From NCBI GenBank assembly GCA_032622095.1, contig CP136064.1, forward strand, positions 180,952,011-181,016,010: a stretch of DNA of 64,000 nucleotides, written 5' to 3'. Both the position numbers and the translations under genes were made by a program. Positions within the stretch are counted from its first letter, which is position 1. Every line of letters begins with the position of its first letter. Positions 12,895 through 23,825 of the stretch are shown piece by piece. Origin of the DNA: Siphonodentalium dalli (lineage: Eukaryota; Mollusca; Scaphopoda; Gadilida; Siphonodentaliidae). A model generated the notes under the pieces. It was not told where the DNA came from. It worked only from the letters and a program-made list of their open reading frames with translations, and searched no databases.

Positions 12895-13265
12895 TCGGAG
12901 TTATGTCTCTCGCGCCACTCCTATTTGACCCCATTTGAACAAATCTGAACCACAGTCATTCAAGGACCCTCCATACCAAATTTAAGCTAAAACGGCCCAA
13001 TGGTTCTAGACAAGAAGTTGTTATAAGAATTACCATAGAGGAATATAGTTATGGCCCTGGTTTTGCAACTAATTGACCTGGTGACCTCATTGGAACAAAT
13101 CTGAATGTGAGTCACTTAGGGAACATCCACATCAAATATGAACCCATTCGGTATAATAGTTCTGGAGAAGAAGACGATTCTTGACGGACAGACAGATGGA
13201 TGGATGGACGGACGAGGAGTGATGACTATAGCTCCACCAGAGACTTTGTCTCAGGTGAGCTAAAA
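12895..13265. repeat. Interspersed repeat ending CAGGTGAGCTAAAA
   Basis: Two diverged sub-copies (GAACAAATCTGAA...CACATCAAAT near 12937 and 13098) are followed by a GGACAGACAGATGGATGG tract and then TAGCTCCACCAG...GTCTCAGGTGAGCTAAAA. The end is a short hairpin. This terminal signature is familiar from molluscan repeats and supports the phylum guess. Confidence 0.6.
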
Positions 13266-13301
13266 ACTATGAGTAACATATTTTTGTTTGCAAAGAGATA
13301 C

Positions 13302-13457
13302 GCTAATTGGTCAAATTATACCCAAAATGGCCGAGTCATTTGATGCAGGTCTTTTTGAGATCAAATGTATGTAAATCAACATTTTTGATAAAGGTACCAT
13401 TTGACTCAAAAAGGTATCAAAAGACTTGACCATCTTGGGTACCATTTGACCAATTAG
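13302..13457. repeat. Imperfect hairpin with GGTACCATTTGAC motifs
   Basis: Arms at 13302-13324 and 13435-13457 (CTAATTGGTCAAAT...TACCCAA and its complement) match at 21 of 23 positions. The motif GGTA(C/T)CATTTGACT recurs four times between 13393 and 13500. Shorter internal pairing (TCTTTTTGAGATCAAA against TTTGACTCAAAAAGG) also occurs. It is probably a foldback remnant. The 66-codon minus-strand ORF over it is a by-product of the repeated motif. Confidence 0.7.
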
Positions 13458-13512
13458 GATATAACTTTTTATGGTATCATTTGACTCGGGTATCATTTGG
13501 CTGTAGGCCATT

Positions 13513-13866
13513 CAAATAAGGTCAATTAGCTGCAGAAGAAGTGTATAAAGCCACTTGTGTTGAGATTATGTTACATCTTGCCAGCTGGCATTCAACTCAG
13601 AGGACGATTAAGTCTTAAGGGTGATAGGGCGCATATACAAAATGAAATTGTTCATTGAGGTTTTTTTTATTAGATTTTTATTGAACTTTCAGTATTAAAT
13701 GCACAGACAGGTTTTAGGTTACATTTAGAAATAAAAGTTACCAAATTATGAACATTTCCTCAAGAATATACCAAAGTATATTATAATGATAGTATAAATG
13801 CGATACTATCAACAAAACACACTTTGTGTGAGCTGATCGTTTGTTTATATACAGCACATACAGGAT
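13513..13866. other. Unassigned spacer
   Basis: The sequence is AT-rich with a short T run at about 13661. I see no gene, terminal repeat or paralogue in the window. Confidence 0.5.
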
Positions 13867-14060
13867 GTGCGATAAGCAAAACACTGAACACCACGGCAAT
13901 ATTTTTGACAGATTGGTTCACGGTGACCCATTCAACACCAAAATTTTGAGTGGCAAGGATTAGCAGGGGCTATACCAGTAAGTTATAAGCAACATGGTGG
14001 CAGTTTTAACCAAGTCAAATAGTGGGGTCTACCTGATGTTGAATGTCTTGCTTATCGCAC
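13867..14060. mobile_element. Small MITE with GTGCGATAAGCAA termini
   Basis: Terminal inverted repeats of 17 bp (GTGCGATAAGCAAAACA at 13867 and the complement of GTGCGATAAGCAAGACA ending at 14060) differ at one position and bound a 194-bp segment without an ORF. I cannot read a clear target duplication, so the superfamily is open. Confidence 0.7.
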
Positions 14061-14166
14061 ACTATTTGCATATTGTTTGTTTACATAACAAAGCATACAA
14101 ACTACAATAACATGCTATCTACACGTTATTTATGATTGGCATATGAACAAGATCTGTCTACATTTT

Positions 14167-15247
14167 AATATTCTTTCTGTTTATGGCAGTTTTAAAGGAT
14201 GTGAATATTTTAACAGCAGTACCCAAGACCGTATCTTTAACAGATAATTAATTGAGACAAAATTGGAAGAGTTACCTCATAACCACTTAATATGCAGTTA
14301 TGTGAAATACTCCGGTTGGGTGATCAAATAGAAATTGAGAATAATCTTCCTCAAAGTAGTAATTTGTTACTAATATCAATCCAAATTGACGATACACATT
14401 GTCATTCTTATATATTAATTAAATGCAATGGCTCTCGATGGTGAAATCATTTGTGTTAGATTATCGCTGATAGTTGCGTCCCGGATCGAGATGTAAATAT
14501 TTACAATTGGGCGCAGTTCCGACGATGATTTCTATGGAGTGGTATGGTTGATATCTTCGAAATTTTGGCGATGTTAGTAGATTGCTACATTCCCCATATT
14601 GACATTCTGCCTGAGTACTAACTTATAAATTCCACGCACCCGAACAATCCATAATATGTCTTTAATATCCAAAGATGTTCATCTGGCAGCAAATCACGAA
14701 GCAAGTAATTATTAGGGAAATGGGCAGCACAGGAGAACCTTGAATATACATGATTTCTGGTGATATTCAGATGAGGGATGTGGCCTGTAGGGTGTACCAA
14801 TGAGTAATTTGAAAAATTTTGAAATAGTTTCAATCTACAAGCTATCCTAATCATGATATTTTCCAAACAATTTTCCAACACATAGCCAACTCCAAACTAT
14901 TGCTATATCCGATATACATTCTTCACTCATTTCTGCAATATATCTACTTCACAAAACTTTTCTGAAAACAAGCCGTTATTGGTGGTAATTGAACCTTCCA
15001 AGATCTTTCCATTTCAGAAAAGAGAAAACCCAAAACAGTTTAAAAAACATTTTGGAACACATTCATAAATAGCATATAAAAAAGAAAAAAACTAACTCAA
15101 ATTGATCCATGGCTTAGAAAATTGTGGAACACCGATGCGTCAATTCAGGGATGCATGATATCAATAACAGCAATCTTAAGGATACGGGCAGCCTAGGCGA
15201 TTGGTATAGTCAACTCCGCTAAAACGGCCATAAACAGAAAGAATATT
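14167..15247. mobile_element. Element bounded by AATATTCTTTCTGTTTATGG inverted repeats
   Basis: The 28-bp outer arms at 14167-14194 and 15220-15247 match at about 25 positions, and weaker pairing continues inward for about 50 bp. The interior holds copy 1 of dispersed family D1 (14291-14670). There is no credible coding region: the 87-codon minus-strand ORF lies in D1 and is not conserved in the other copies. Confidence 0.7.
14291..14670. repeat. Dispersed family D1, copy 1
   Basis: This matches 52951-53230 and 59177-59550 throughout. Shared blocks include GTGATCAAATAGAAAT, CAAAGTAGT, TTCTATGGAGTGGTA(C/T)GGT, CGATGTTAGTAGA, ACGCACCCGAACAA and TAATATGTCTTTAA. Divergence is roughly 20-25% by eye. 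It has no ORF in common with its relatives, no terminal repeat of its own, and is not a family I can name. Confidence 0.85.
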
Positions 15248-16162
15248 ATATGATATATTATTTGATATGCTTTCTGTGAGTTTAATATAATTTAATTAAT
15301 GACTGTTAGGCAAAAAGTGTCGATTCTCAGGCATAGCCGCATCGGAAATATTTGTTTTTGCATTGGACCATTTTATTACAATTTGGATCTCATCGTAGTT
15401 GTAAACCACGCAACATTAAAATAGGAAACTGTACCATGGAAATTATTTATGTTTCAAATATCAAATAGGAGCTAAATACAACAGTGTATGTGTGGGTTTC
15501 TAACAAAAGACCGTTGGCAATGATAACTATCAGGTACATTGTCACCACAGGCTGTCCAAACCCCCTAGTTTATTGGTAAAATTTGTTGAACATTTCGATC
15601 TGCGGTCAGCAGGAAGTTTGATATTGAAAAAAATAATAATTTGAGAATGCAAACATGGAATGCAACAAAAATTCAGTTTGATAATCAGTGTATATTGGCC
15701 ATGTTTTAAAAAAGTTTTATTGTCTATCATCCATTGCGGTACATATACAGTCTAATTAGTCAGTGGAATAAGTGAACCAAGACTTTCTATGATAGTTTGG
15801 AAGATCACTTTATCTTTGTTTTGACTGTATTTACGCTCCGTATTTTTATATGAATCTGATGTCTGGTGTTAAAAATGATTGTGGCGATATTAAAAATCAT
15901 ATCCATATTATATATCCCTATATGATGTACGGGTAACTAGTACAATGTCATAATTTATCATTCTTTATATCAGATTATATTAGTTTATATTCATTACAAA
16001 CTGCTCCTTACAATTTCTGGACTTGGGAAGGTATAATAACCCACGCTTATTATGCCAGTCTGTGGGCATAAAAAAATAAAACATAAAAATAAAACCCTCG
16101 CGCCCACATTTATTTTCCAAAACAATTGCCTGAGATTCAAATATCTTTTTTCATTTGGTCTT
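15248..16162. other. Unassigned spacer with a reversed MITE fragment at its end
   Basis: Positions about 15990-16160, read on the minus strand (AATCTCAGGCAATTG, then AGGGTTTTATTTTTAT), match the interior of the MITE at 22617-23191. The rest shows nothing recognisable. The minus-strand ORFs at 15542 and 15994 carry no domain. Confidence 0.5.
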
Positions 16163-17985
16163 ATTGACACAAAATCCAATTATATAACACACATCTAGCA
16201 AATTATTTCTATAATATGCATAAAACCTCGTCAGTTGGAACTAGAGATGGGCGGTTGTGAAAATTTGCCTCGGTTTCGGTTGTGGAAAAAGAGTTGAGTC
16301 TCGGTTTCGGTTTTTATTAATAAAAATGACTAATGTGAACAAAATCTAATTATGCTTCATCATATTACAAAGAAAACACACCAATTTTATCACCATAACT
16401 TGTGAGGTACATGTCCTTTATAATTGTAAATTATGTATCATATTGTTACTATTACATGTATATTGTTAATGTCCATGTCGAGTGGCAGTGCTAGAATGCA
16501 AGTGAGTCTGTGTATTGTGTATGACTGCAATTCAGCATCATATGATCATAAGTGTGAAATAATATAATGATCATTTATTTTGGCATCAAAACTAATGTGT
16601 GTGAGTGTGACTAGATATATGTGTATAGTTATGATTTGAAAAATAAAATTTGAACTAAACAAAATGAAAATAAAACATGACTAGAATATCTCAATCACAT
16701 TATCTGGCTATATGCCTATTACCATATTTAGGGAACATAATACTGTACACACTATACATGCATCCAATACAAGTCACCTGAATGAGTGCTATTTCTCAAC
16801 AGTTTACCGCCAAACGGTATAATTCATTCCGGCATAACATTTTTAATCAACGGCGCACAAATATATTTGACGATTTAACATCCAAACAGTGATAAAAACT
16901 AATAGGGAATGCGGGGTAACAATCATTGATACCTTTTGATATTGTATCCTCATTATCAAATTCACCTTTCAGAGTATTTGTACGGCCTTAATGATTAAAA
17001 GAACATGAGAAATAAACTGACTTGTGTTGTGTTTACTACGGCGAAAATAGGTGTACACGGAAGCAACGTAATTAATTCGTCGCGCGATTTCACGATGCGA
17101 ACTCCTTTCTGCATATATTACAGGCGGCACACTTAGATTTCTTATCTTTCTTTGAAAATTATTTCCACACAGGACTCGTTTGTTCGTCGTGCTCTGCCAT
17201 GATTACAGGAAGTTGTGACAACCGAAACTATGGGTTTTCCCAACTTACCACGGTTGTCATTTCCAGTTTTTCCCGACAATCGAAACCGAACTGATTCCAC
17301 GGTTAACCGCCCATCTCTAGTTGGAACCTAATGGAATAGAACCATGTAGCTTACAAGTATACTTGCAGCTAAACCAAGTGAGTCCCTGGGTACATAAGAG
17401 GTTACATGCTATGACTAAAATAATTTTGAAATTGAAGATTGTGGGTGAATTTCGTTTGATGTTTTAGTTATATTCTGTGCTATCATAATTAGCAGTTTAG
17501 TGTTCGACAGTAATGAACATGATGAAATCTTCAATGATATTAGTTATAATACAAACAATATACCATTATTCATCCACTCGTTTTTATTTTTATTCGTCGT
17601 CATCTTGAGTACACAGCATCGTAACTCCCTTCAGTCAACCCGTCTCCATCTGCAATCTTGTCTTTTCTTTGCATTGCATTATACAACTGAAAATTGTGAT
17701 AAAACATCGTCATGATCATTGAATGTGTCCATGTTACATTGGTTTGTTTGGTCACCATCACCATTTTGACGACCTTGACATCACCTTATATGGCAAAATG
17801 TGTCTATATGTATTCATTAGAATTTTAGAGCTCCCATCTAGAGGTCATCCTGAACATGTTTGTAAATTTTCATAACAATAGCCCAATAAATTTGGGCAAT
17901 AGGATGTGCCGATGGATTAAAATTCAAAATTTAAGATGGCTGCTGGAGGCTATGTTTTTTTACATATTTTGTAAAAAATTATGGC
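16163..17985. repeat. Long dispersed repeat L1x, copy 1 (interrupted by a hAT element)
   Basis: Excluding the insertion at 16242-17319, this matches 21894-23320 along its length. Shared blocks run from GACACAAAATCCAATTA through ACCATGTAGCTTACAAG, GTGGGTGAATTTCG, TACACAGCATCGTAACTCCC, CACCTTATATGGCAAA and GAGCTCCCATCTAGAG to AAGATGGCTGCTGGAGG. Identity is roughly 85-90% by eye. No ORF is shared between the two copies, so I treat it as non-coding. Confidence 0.88.
16242..17319. mobile_element. Non-autonomous hAT element with 8-bp TSD GTTGGAAC
   Basis: The ends are TAGAGATGGGCGGTT and its exact complement. GTTGGAAC is present at 16234-16241 and 17320-17327. The paralogous repeat at 21894 lacks the element and reads CGTCAATTGGAACCCC at the same point, so it is a natural empty site. 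An 8-bp duplication and a (T/C)AGAGATGGGC terminus are typical of the hAT superfamily. The 1078-bp interior has no transposase. Subterminal TCGGTTTCGGTT repeats are visible. Confidence 0.95.
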
Positions 17986-18796
17986 TCTCATCGCTTCGTG
18001 TGTGGCCCACTTGAGGTCACTGGCTGACCTGATATCAGTGTGAATACTTGTCAATAGCGGTCATTACGTTGAATAGTAGTTCTTAATTGTGAACAATGAG
18101 GATGTTGTAAACACACTAGACTATTATAATATATAATGGGTCTCGCCCAGCTATTTTACATAATCATTTCAATTCATTTGATATATAACAACTGTCACGT
18201 GATATGTACTTTCGGTTTACATCAAAGTTTGTGTTTGGTAACACTTTCCTTATGTTTACTGGTCATTTATTCAATAAAACAACGTCATATTTGACACAGT
18301 TTATTGAAGAAAAATAAGCACCTGATTATTATTTAGGTAATTGGCAATGCCGATGTTGAAACCGAAGTGCCGATTGTCATCCGACGGGCCATAATCGGCC
18401 GATTCCGATTGTCATATCCAATCATCGGCTCATCACTACTTATAAGTAATGATATAGTGACTAGATACATGGTTGAATGAACACTAACTGAATGCAGATA
18501 ATGTCTACAAAAGGATAATGACAATAAACATTCCTCATCTACTGCAAAAGTCTAGCAGAGACACTTGGTAGTATTGTATCCAGTATCTACTTGTTACAAT
18601 GGGGGCAAGTTGCTCCAAGTAATGCAGAACTAAGCTACTCGTCACATGACATGAGCCTTTAAATAAGTTATCTACAATCTTAAGGATGCGCCATTCGTGA
18701 ATTAAAAAAACCCACTATATTTTCAATCAATTTGAAGGGAAAAATCATTATGCATTATAAGCAATGTGTGATACAGTATTATAAAAACTCACAATA
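17986..18796. other. Spacer containing a degraded hAT-like end at 18333-18440
   Basis: Read on the minus strand from 18440, the sequence starts TAGTGATGAGCCGATGATTG and runs into repeated AATCGG and GGCCGATT words, the style of a hAT terminus. A related end in the opposite direction lies at 21769. No partner end or target duplication is visible nearby. The remainder is unassigned. Confidence 0.45.
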
Positions 18797-19317
18797 TACC
18801 CTCACAATATGAATTATATAAAAAAGTGGTTTAAAAAAGACAAATGAATTTTTTTTCATGTAGGTCTATCGAGTTGTAATGGGAATATAAAAAAACAAAC
18901 ACATTGCATTATCTAGACCATGAAGCCAATTAGGGTATGCGCTCAGTCTATCTGAAATCATAAATGTCTGCGAGTAAATAAATCAAATATTTTTCACAGT
19001 ATATTTTAGTTTTTTGGCAGCCATTTTGCAGGACTATTTTTTTTTCTCGGGTGAAGGACCAAAACAACATAAAACAAATATTATTCAACGCTTTCAATAA
19101 TCTGGCAGACATAAATACTCAATATTGTTTCATCTTTACAGACATTAAGTACCGCTAGCTTTATGTTGATTTATTCTAAAAAAAATAGTTCTGCAAATGG
19201 CTGCCAAAAACTTAAATATAAAATGAAAAATGTTTGATATATTTTCCCGCAGACCGTTATTACAATTTAAAAAAAAAATTGACATAATTCGAACATATCT
19301 CTCATATTGTGAGGGTA
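18797..19317. mobile_element. Long inverted-repeat element with TACCCTCACAATATGA ends
   Basis: The 16-bp ends at 18797 and 19302-19317 are near-perfect complements. Internally, 18967-19050 pairs with 19175-19257 (GTCTGCG...TTTTTGGCAGCCATTTTGCA and its complement). About 110 bp of extra sequence sits in the left arm. The flanking TA on both sides would fit a TA target but is weak evidence in AT-rich DNA. Confidence 0.72.
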
Positions 19318-19580
19318 AACACGTGTTATTATAATATTATAACATACATTGGTTATAAAGGATACTAATTTTTCTCTTCAGATTACTTCAAATTTCCATT
19401 TTAAGAAAATTCACTGTTGAGGCCAGTTCTTAACAATTTGGTGACATGAATTGAGCGCTATCTCCACACATACGGTGATCACTCAAGCATGCACATACTT
19501 GGTCGACAGCAGTGCCAAGATACGGAATATACATGTAGCATTTCCTGAAAATCAACCTCAGGATACTTCATACAGTGTTA
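19318..19580. other. Unassigned spacer
   Basis: No terminal repeats or coding signature are visible. The 86-codon ORF beginning at 19451 runs into the duplicated segment below and is not preserved in its other copy. Confidence 0.45.
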
Positions 19581-19844
19581 GGGGAACTTACTTATTTTGG
19601 GGTGTTAATAACCAATTTGACCTCTTACCAAGTTGCACTCACCACTCTTTGCATTCCCTTGCTATGACCATGTCTTCAAAAAATTTCTTGTTCTCTTCCA
19701 TCATAAATTGAAGCCTGCCTTAGTGGTGCGTTTCCATGGGTGCCATCTTTTCGCACTTGTAGTCATCACCGGAACTCTGAAAGAGCATAAGTTAAAATTA
19801 AAAATTAAAATCAGTTGAACCTGATCTTGATATGCAATTAACAA
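19581..19844. repeat. Locally duplicated segment, copy 1
   Basis: This matches 20702-20925: GGGGAACTTACTTATTTTGG, GCATTCCCTTGCTATGA, AAGCTGCCTTAGTGGTG-like and TTGATATGCAATTAACAA blocks occur in the same order. The copies differ by several indels, which destroys any shared reading frame. Confidence 0.8.
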
Positions 19845-19989
19845 GAGACTGCACCGGTGGTGTTGGCATACCACCATGGTGACAAATTCGAACTGACAAA
19901 GTATGGGTGAGATATCTGCTTGAATGGGAATAACCCCCTAACATTTTCAAATAAACACAGATAAATAACTGTAGAATGGAAAACATGAA

Positions 19990-20245
19990 CAAAACGATTG
20001 AACACTCAACAGACTGCCATCATAATAGTGAACATCCATACCAAATTCCATTGATATCTGTCAACTGGTGCTATGATGGTGGCGATACAGACAAAAAACC
20101 AACACTTCCAAATTTATAAATGATGACCAGAACAGAAAACTGGAAAAAATATGATTGAACACTCAATTGATTGCCCTCATAGTAGTGAACAACCATACCA
20201 AATTTCATTGAGATTCGTCAAACGGTGGTGAAGACATCTGCCCGG
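19990..20245. repeat. Two tandem units of about 157 bp
   Basis: GATTGAACACTCAA, then ATAGTGAACA(T/A)CCATACCAAA and TCATTGA(G/T)AT appear at about 19995 and again at about 20152. The second unit ends in a GACAGAAGG-rich tail. This is a typical architecture of molluscan interspersed repeats. Confidence 0.6.
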
Positions 20246-20701
20246 ACAGAAGGAAAAACAGAGGGATAGATGTCCGGACGTTGTGAAGAATGGAATGAAT
20301 CCAGTATACCCCACATTCTCTTTGAGAGTAACGGTATAATAAACATGAAGTACAATTTAAACAAGATGTTACACCACATCACGGCTGCTCGCTTACTACT
20401 ATTGTGTAAACACAAAACCTGGGTCGAACAGGACCCAATTTTTAATGAAACAAAAAGGCGAATGCAAACTATACAATTGTTGCCCACATTTGAGTGAGAC
20501 ACCGGATTTGTTGCCCACTCAAAATATTTGGAATGTGTATATAAAGGGGTGCTTACATAAGCCCCCTCTGATAAACATATGGGCTAACTTTTAATTGGGT
20601 ATTTTTTTAGCCATAATCAACTCATTTATGGATATTTCAATGGATTATGGAATGTGACACAATGGCCGCCATGATTCTTGAGATACAGTGTAATATGCTG
20701 G

Positions 20702-20925
20702 GGGGAACTTACTTATTTTGGGGTGTTTACATCCAAAGTTTACATTCACTGTCTGCATTCCCTTGCTATGAGCGGTGTATTCAAAATTTATCATGCTCTC
20801 TTCAGTCATATATCGAAGGCTGCCTTAGTGGTGCCATCTTTTCATACTTGTAATCATCAATTGAACTCTGAAATTTAATTTAAAATTAAAATCAGTTGAA
20901 ACTTCTTTTGATATGCAATTAACAA
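20702..20925. repeat. Locally duplicated segment, copy 2
   Basis: This is the partner of 19581-19844. It is followed by TAACATGAAGTACAATTTAA at about 20929, which also occurs at about 20342. The duplication therefore involved more than one block and is now rearranged. Confidence 0.78.
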
Positions 20926-21768
20926 TAGTAACATGAAGTACAATTTAAACAAGAGGTTACACTGCGGCTGCTCGTGATTTGTTGCCTGCTCGAAAGCGGG
21001 TTTGTCACACAACAGCGTATAGACCAGTTAATGAACATGGAATTAATTTATTACTGTAGTTATTCAAGAGAATGATACAAAATGCTCCAAAAGTTGAAGC
21101 AGTCATTTTAAATATTCATTCATCATATTTCTCAGTGTTAAATTGATATAAAAAATTTGCGTTGGTGATTAATTGTGAATATACAGGTAGAATTGTCATT
21201 TTGACAAATTTTACATGCAACTTGGACGTACGCAACTGCTGTTCTTACATACAAATTATAGACAGTGACTATCAATGGAGGAACATTTACTTTTTTATCA
21301 ATGATTTGAGGAAGTGTTCACAATAGTACTAGTTCCGATAAAATAGTGTTTTCTGTAATAGCATGATCAGCCTGTCTGAAATTATCACTATTAAATATCA
21401 GTTGAATTTTACAAGCCTGTTTTTGTTTTTTCTCATCTGTTTTTTTTTCCATCTAATAATAACCTAATATTTCTGGATTTTCTAATGTCTTTAATCGATC
21501 TTATGGCCTGTTTTCTTCTTAGAAATGACAGCTGCAGAACATCAACGATCCATTGCATTGTGTGAACATTGACTCACGATCATTGAAATCCCTTTGCCTT
21601 TCACTATCTCATAGTTTTATCACTTCAAAAAATATTCCTGGATAATACTTACATTCTCCTTTTGAGCCATAAATGTTGCAACCGTTATTAACCTCTTCAC
21701 TGCCAATTGAAGTCATTGGCTGGGTCATTGACATTATGGATATTTTCCTGTGGAAAATAAGGAAGTTA
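20926..21768. other. Unassigned spacer
   Basis: Apart from the ACATGAAGTACAATTTAAAC echo at its start I see no repeat, gene or regulatory pattern. Confidence 0.5.
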
Positions 21769-21870
21769 GTAGTGATGTTTTGATAATCGGAATCAGCCAA
21801 TAATAGCCCATCGCATATTAAATCTTACCTATTAGTTGAACATCGGCATTTACCGATTGGCCAAATTTTA
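21769..21870 (+). repeat. Degraded hAT-like end
   Basis: It begins TAGTGATGTTTTGATAATCG and continues with AATCAGCCAATAATAGCCCA and CATCGGCATTTACCGATTGG. This parallels the end at 18440 read on the other strand. Only the terminus survives. Confidence 0.45.
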
Positions 21871-21981
21871 ATTTAATTTAATTAATAACAGTTTTTGACA
21901 CAAAATCCAATTACATGTATATACATGTAACACACATATCTAGAAAATTATTTCTATAATATGCATAAAACCTCGTCAATT

Positions 21982-22045
21982 GGAACCCCATGGATTCGAA
22001 CCATGTAGCTTACAAGGATACTTGCAGCTAAACCAAGTGAGTCCC
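21982..22045 (-). repeat. tRNA-like sequence, probable SINE head
   Basis: On the minus strand a 7-nt acceptor-like helix (GGGACTC with GGGTTCC, including G-U pairs) encloses a D-arm-like CTTG...CAAG hairpin. A perfect T arm, CATGG-TTCGAAT-CCATG, follows and contains a canonical B box GGTTCGAATCC. The anticodon region is too short for a working tRNA (64 nt in total). Copy 1 at about 17320-17395 has a damaged B box. I read it as the pol III promoter of an old tRNA-derived repeat, not a tRNA gene. Confidence 0.6.
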
Positions 22046-22616
22046 TCGGTACATCAGAGGTTACATATTATGAATGAAATAATTTTTAAAATGAAGAATG
22101 TGGGTGAATTTCGATTGATGTTTTAGTTACCAAGTTATATTCAGAAAATTATATATATATATATGTCCAAACACAAATATTGACTATGCACCATTAGGGA
22201 CGTAGTAAGGCTATATACCATTAGGAACATTATCTATATTATGACAGTGCTATCATAATTAGGAGTTTAGTGTTCGAGACTAGTAGTGAACATGATGTTT
22301 TTAATATGAACAATATACCATTATTCATCCACTTGTTTGTATTTTTATTCGTCGTCATCTTGAGTACACAGCATCGTAACTCCCTTCAGCAACCCCTCTC
22401 CGTCTGCAATCTTGTCTTTGCTTTGCATTGCATTATATGGCTGAAAATCGTGAGAAAACATCATAATGATCATTGAACGAATCCATGTTAAGTTGGTTTG
22501 TTTACTCACCATCGCCATTTTAACCGACCTTGACATCACCTTATATGGCAAACTGTGCCTATTCATTTTCAAATTTGAGAGCTCCCATCTAGAGCTGATC
22601 CTGAACATGTTTGTAT

Positions 22617-23191
22617 GGCCAAAATAAAAAGTGTTTTGGTTCTCGGGCAATTTTATTTTCAAATCAATGAGGGAGGTAGGGTTTTATTTTTATTTTTTAT
22701 TTTTTTTCTGCGCATAGTAAGCATGGACAAAGATACCTTCCTGTCTAGTAATAACCAGAAATGTAGAGGGAACTGTTATGCATATAAACTCATTTAGTCT
22801 TATATAAAAATGACATTGTAATACCAGTGTATGACTGGGATTACCTAGCATTATATAATGCCCCTGACATTAACTACTGTTATTGTTGTCTAAAAACTGA
22901 GATACCTCCCCATTCTAATATGTGATCCTGAATTTAGTCCTGTGCCTTTCAATTGTATAAAGTTACGATTAGTGTAAGTTGTTCACAATGACTAATTGTA
23001 AGAAGAGCATGAGGATCAGCTAATCATTTTCTTAATTGTAGTCATCTACTTCAAATCTACTTTTCAAATTTATTTTTTCATAAGTATTTTTTTGTCATAA
23101 CATCAGGCATTGCAATAAAAAGGCCTAATGCGGCCCTTTTTATTCAATGCGGCAGGGCCTGAGAACCAAAACCTTTTTCTTTTTTTTTGCC
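22617..23191. mobile_element. MITE with GGCCAAAATAAAAAG / TTTTGGTTCTC termini
   Basis: The left end GGCCAAAATAAAAAG...TTTTGGTTCTCGGGC and the right end GGGCCTGAGAACCAAAA...TTTGCC form imperfect inverted repeats of about 37 bp. In the paralogue, GTTTGTAAATTTTCATAACA is uninterrupted, which places the insertion after TA. A compact hairpin lies at 23107-23150 (AATAAAAAGGCC against GGCCCTTTTTATT). No transposase ORF is present. Confidence 0.85.
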
Positions 23192-23320
23192 TAAATTCAA
23201 AACAATACCCCAATAAATTCGGGCAGCAGGATGTGCTGATGGATTAAAATTCAAGATCCAAGATGGCTGTTGGAGGAGGCCATGTTTTTTAACATATTTT
23301 GAAAAAAATTATGGCTCCCA

Positions 23321-23825
23321 TCCAGAGGTCACCCCAAAGTTCCATATGAAATTTGGTGGTGATCGAATGAAGGATGTGGCCTGTAGGGTATGCCAAAGGA
23401 TTTAGTCATGCAAAGAATAAAATCCAAGATGGCTGCCAATGGCCATGTTTTTCACAGAAAATCATTCAAAATATATAGCTCCCATCTAGAGGTGATCCTA
23501 AACATGCCTGTAAGTTTTTAAAACAGTCCTCCAAAATATGTGGGCTGCAGGGTATGCCGATATATTCAAATTTGAAATCAAAGATGGCTGCTGGTGGCCA
23601 TGTTTTTCAACAACTTTCTGAAACGATCAATGGCTCCCATTTAGAGGCCACCTCAAAGATCTATATGAAGTTCCAAAAGGATTGGATGAGATATGCGACT
23701 TGTAGACTGTGCTACAGGAAATTGTAGATGAATCATGGATGGACTCACAGATGACGGATGCCAACCCACGACAATAGCTCAAACTTGACTTTGTCAAGTT
23801 GATCCAAAAATGCTTCAACTAGGTA
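23321..23825. repeat. Diverged repeats with AAGATGGCTGC words
   Basis: Units containing AAGATGGCTG(C/T), GGCCATGTTTTT, ATGGCTCCCAT(C/T) and AGAGGT(C/G)A recur at about 23258, 23428 and 23582. They end in CGACAATAGCTCAAACTTGA and TTTGTCAAGTTGA, a terminal hairpin also typical of molluscan repeats. This probably continues repeat L1x. Confidence 0.6.

Larger units (their letters stand above)
21894..23320. repeat. Long dispersed repeat L1x, copy 2 (interrupted by a MITE)
   Basis: This is the paralogue of 16163-17985. It lacks the hAT element present in copy 1 and instead carries an insertion at 22617-23191 that copy 1 lacks. About 100 bp (about 22144-22246) is also extra here, including a TA-dinucleotide run. 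Each copy provides the empty site for the other's insertion. Confidence 0.88.

Noticed and set aside
21982-22045. Functional tRNA gene
   Set aside because: The T arm and B box are good, but the molecule is only 64 nt with no proper anticodon arm, and the copy at 17320 is further decayed.
22345-22662. 105-codon minus-strand ORF
   Set aside because: It lies in dispersed repeat L1x; the paralogous stretch at about 17560-17880 has indels that break the frame.
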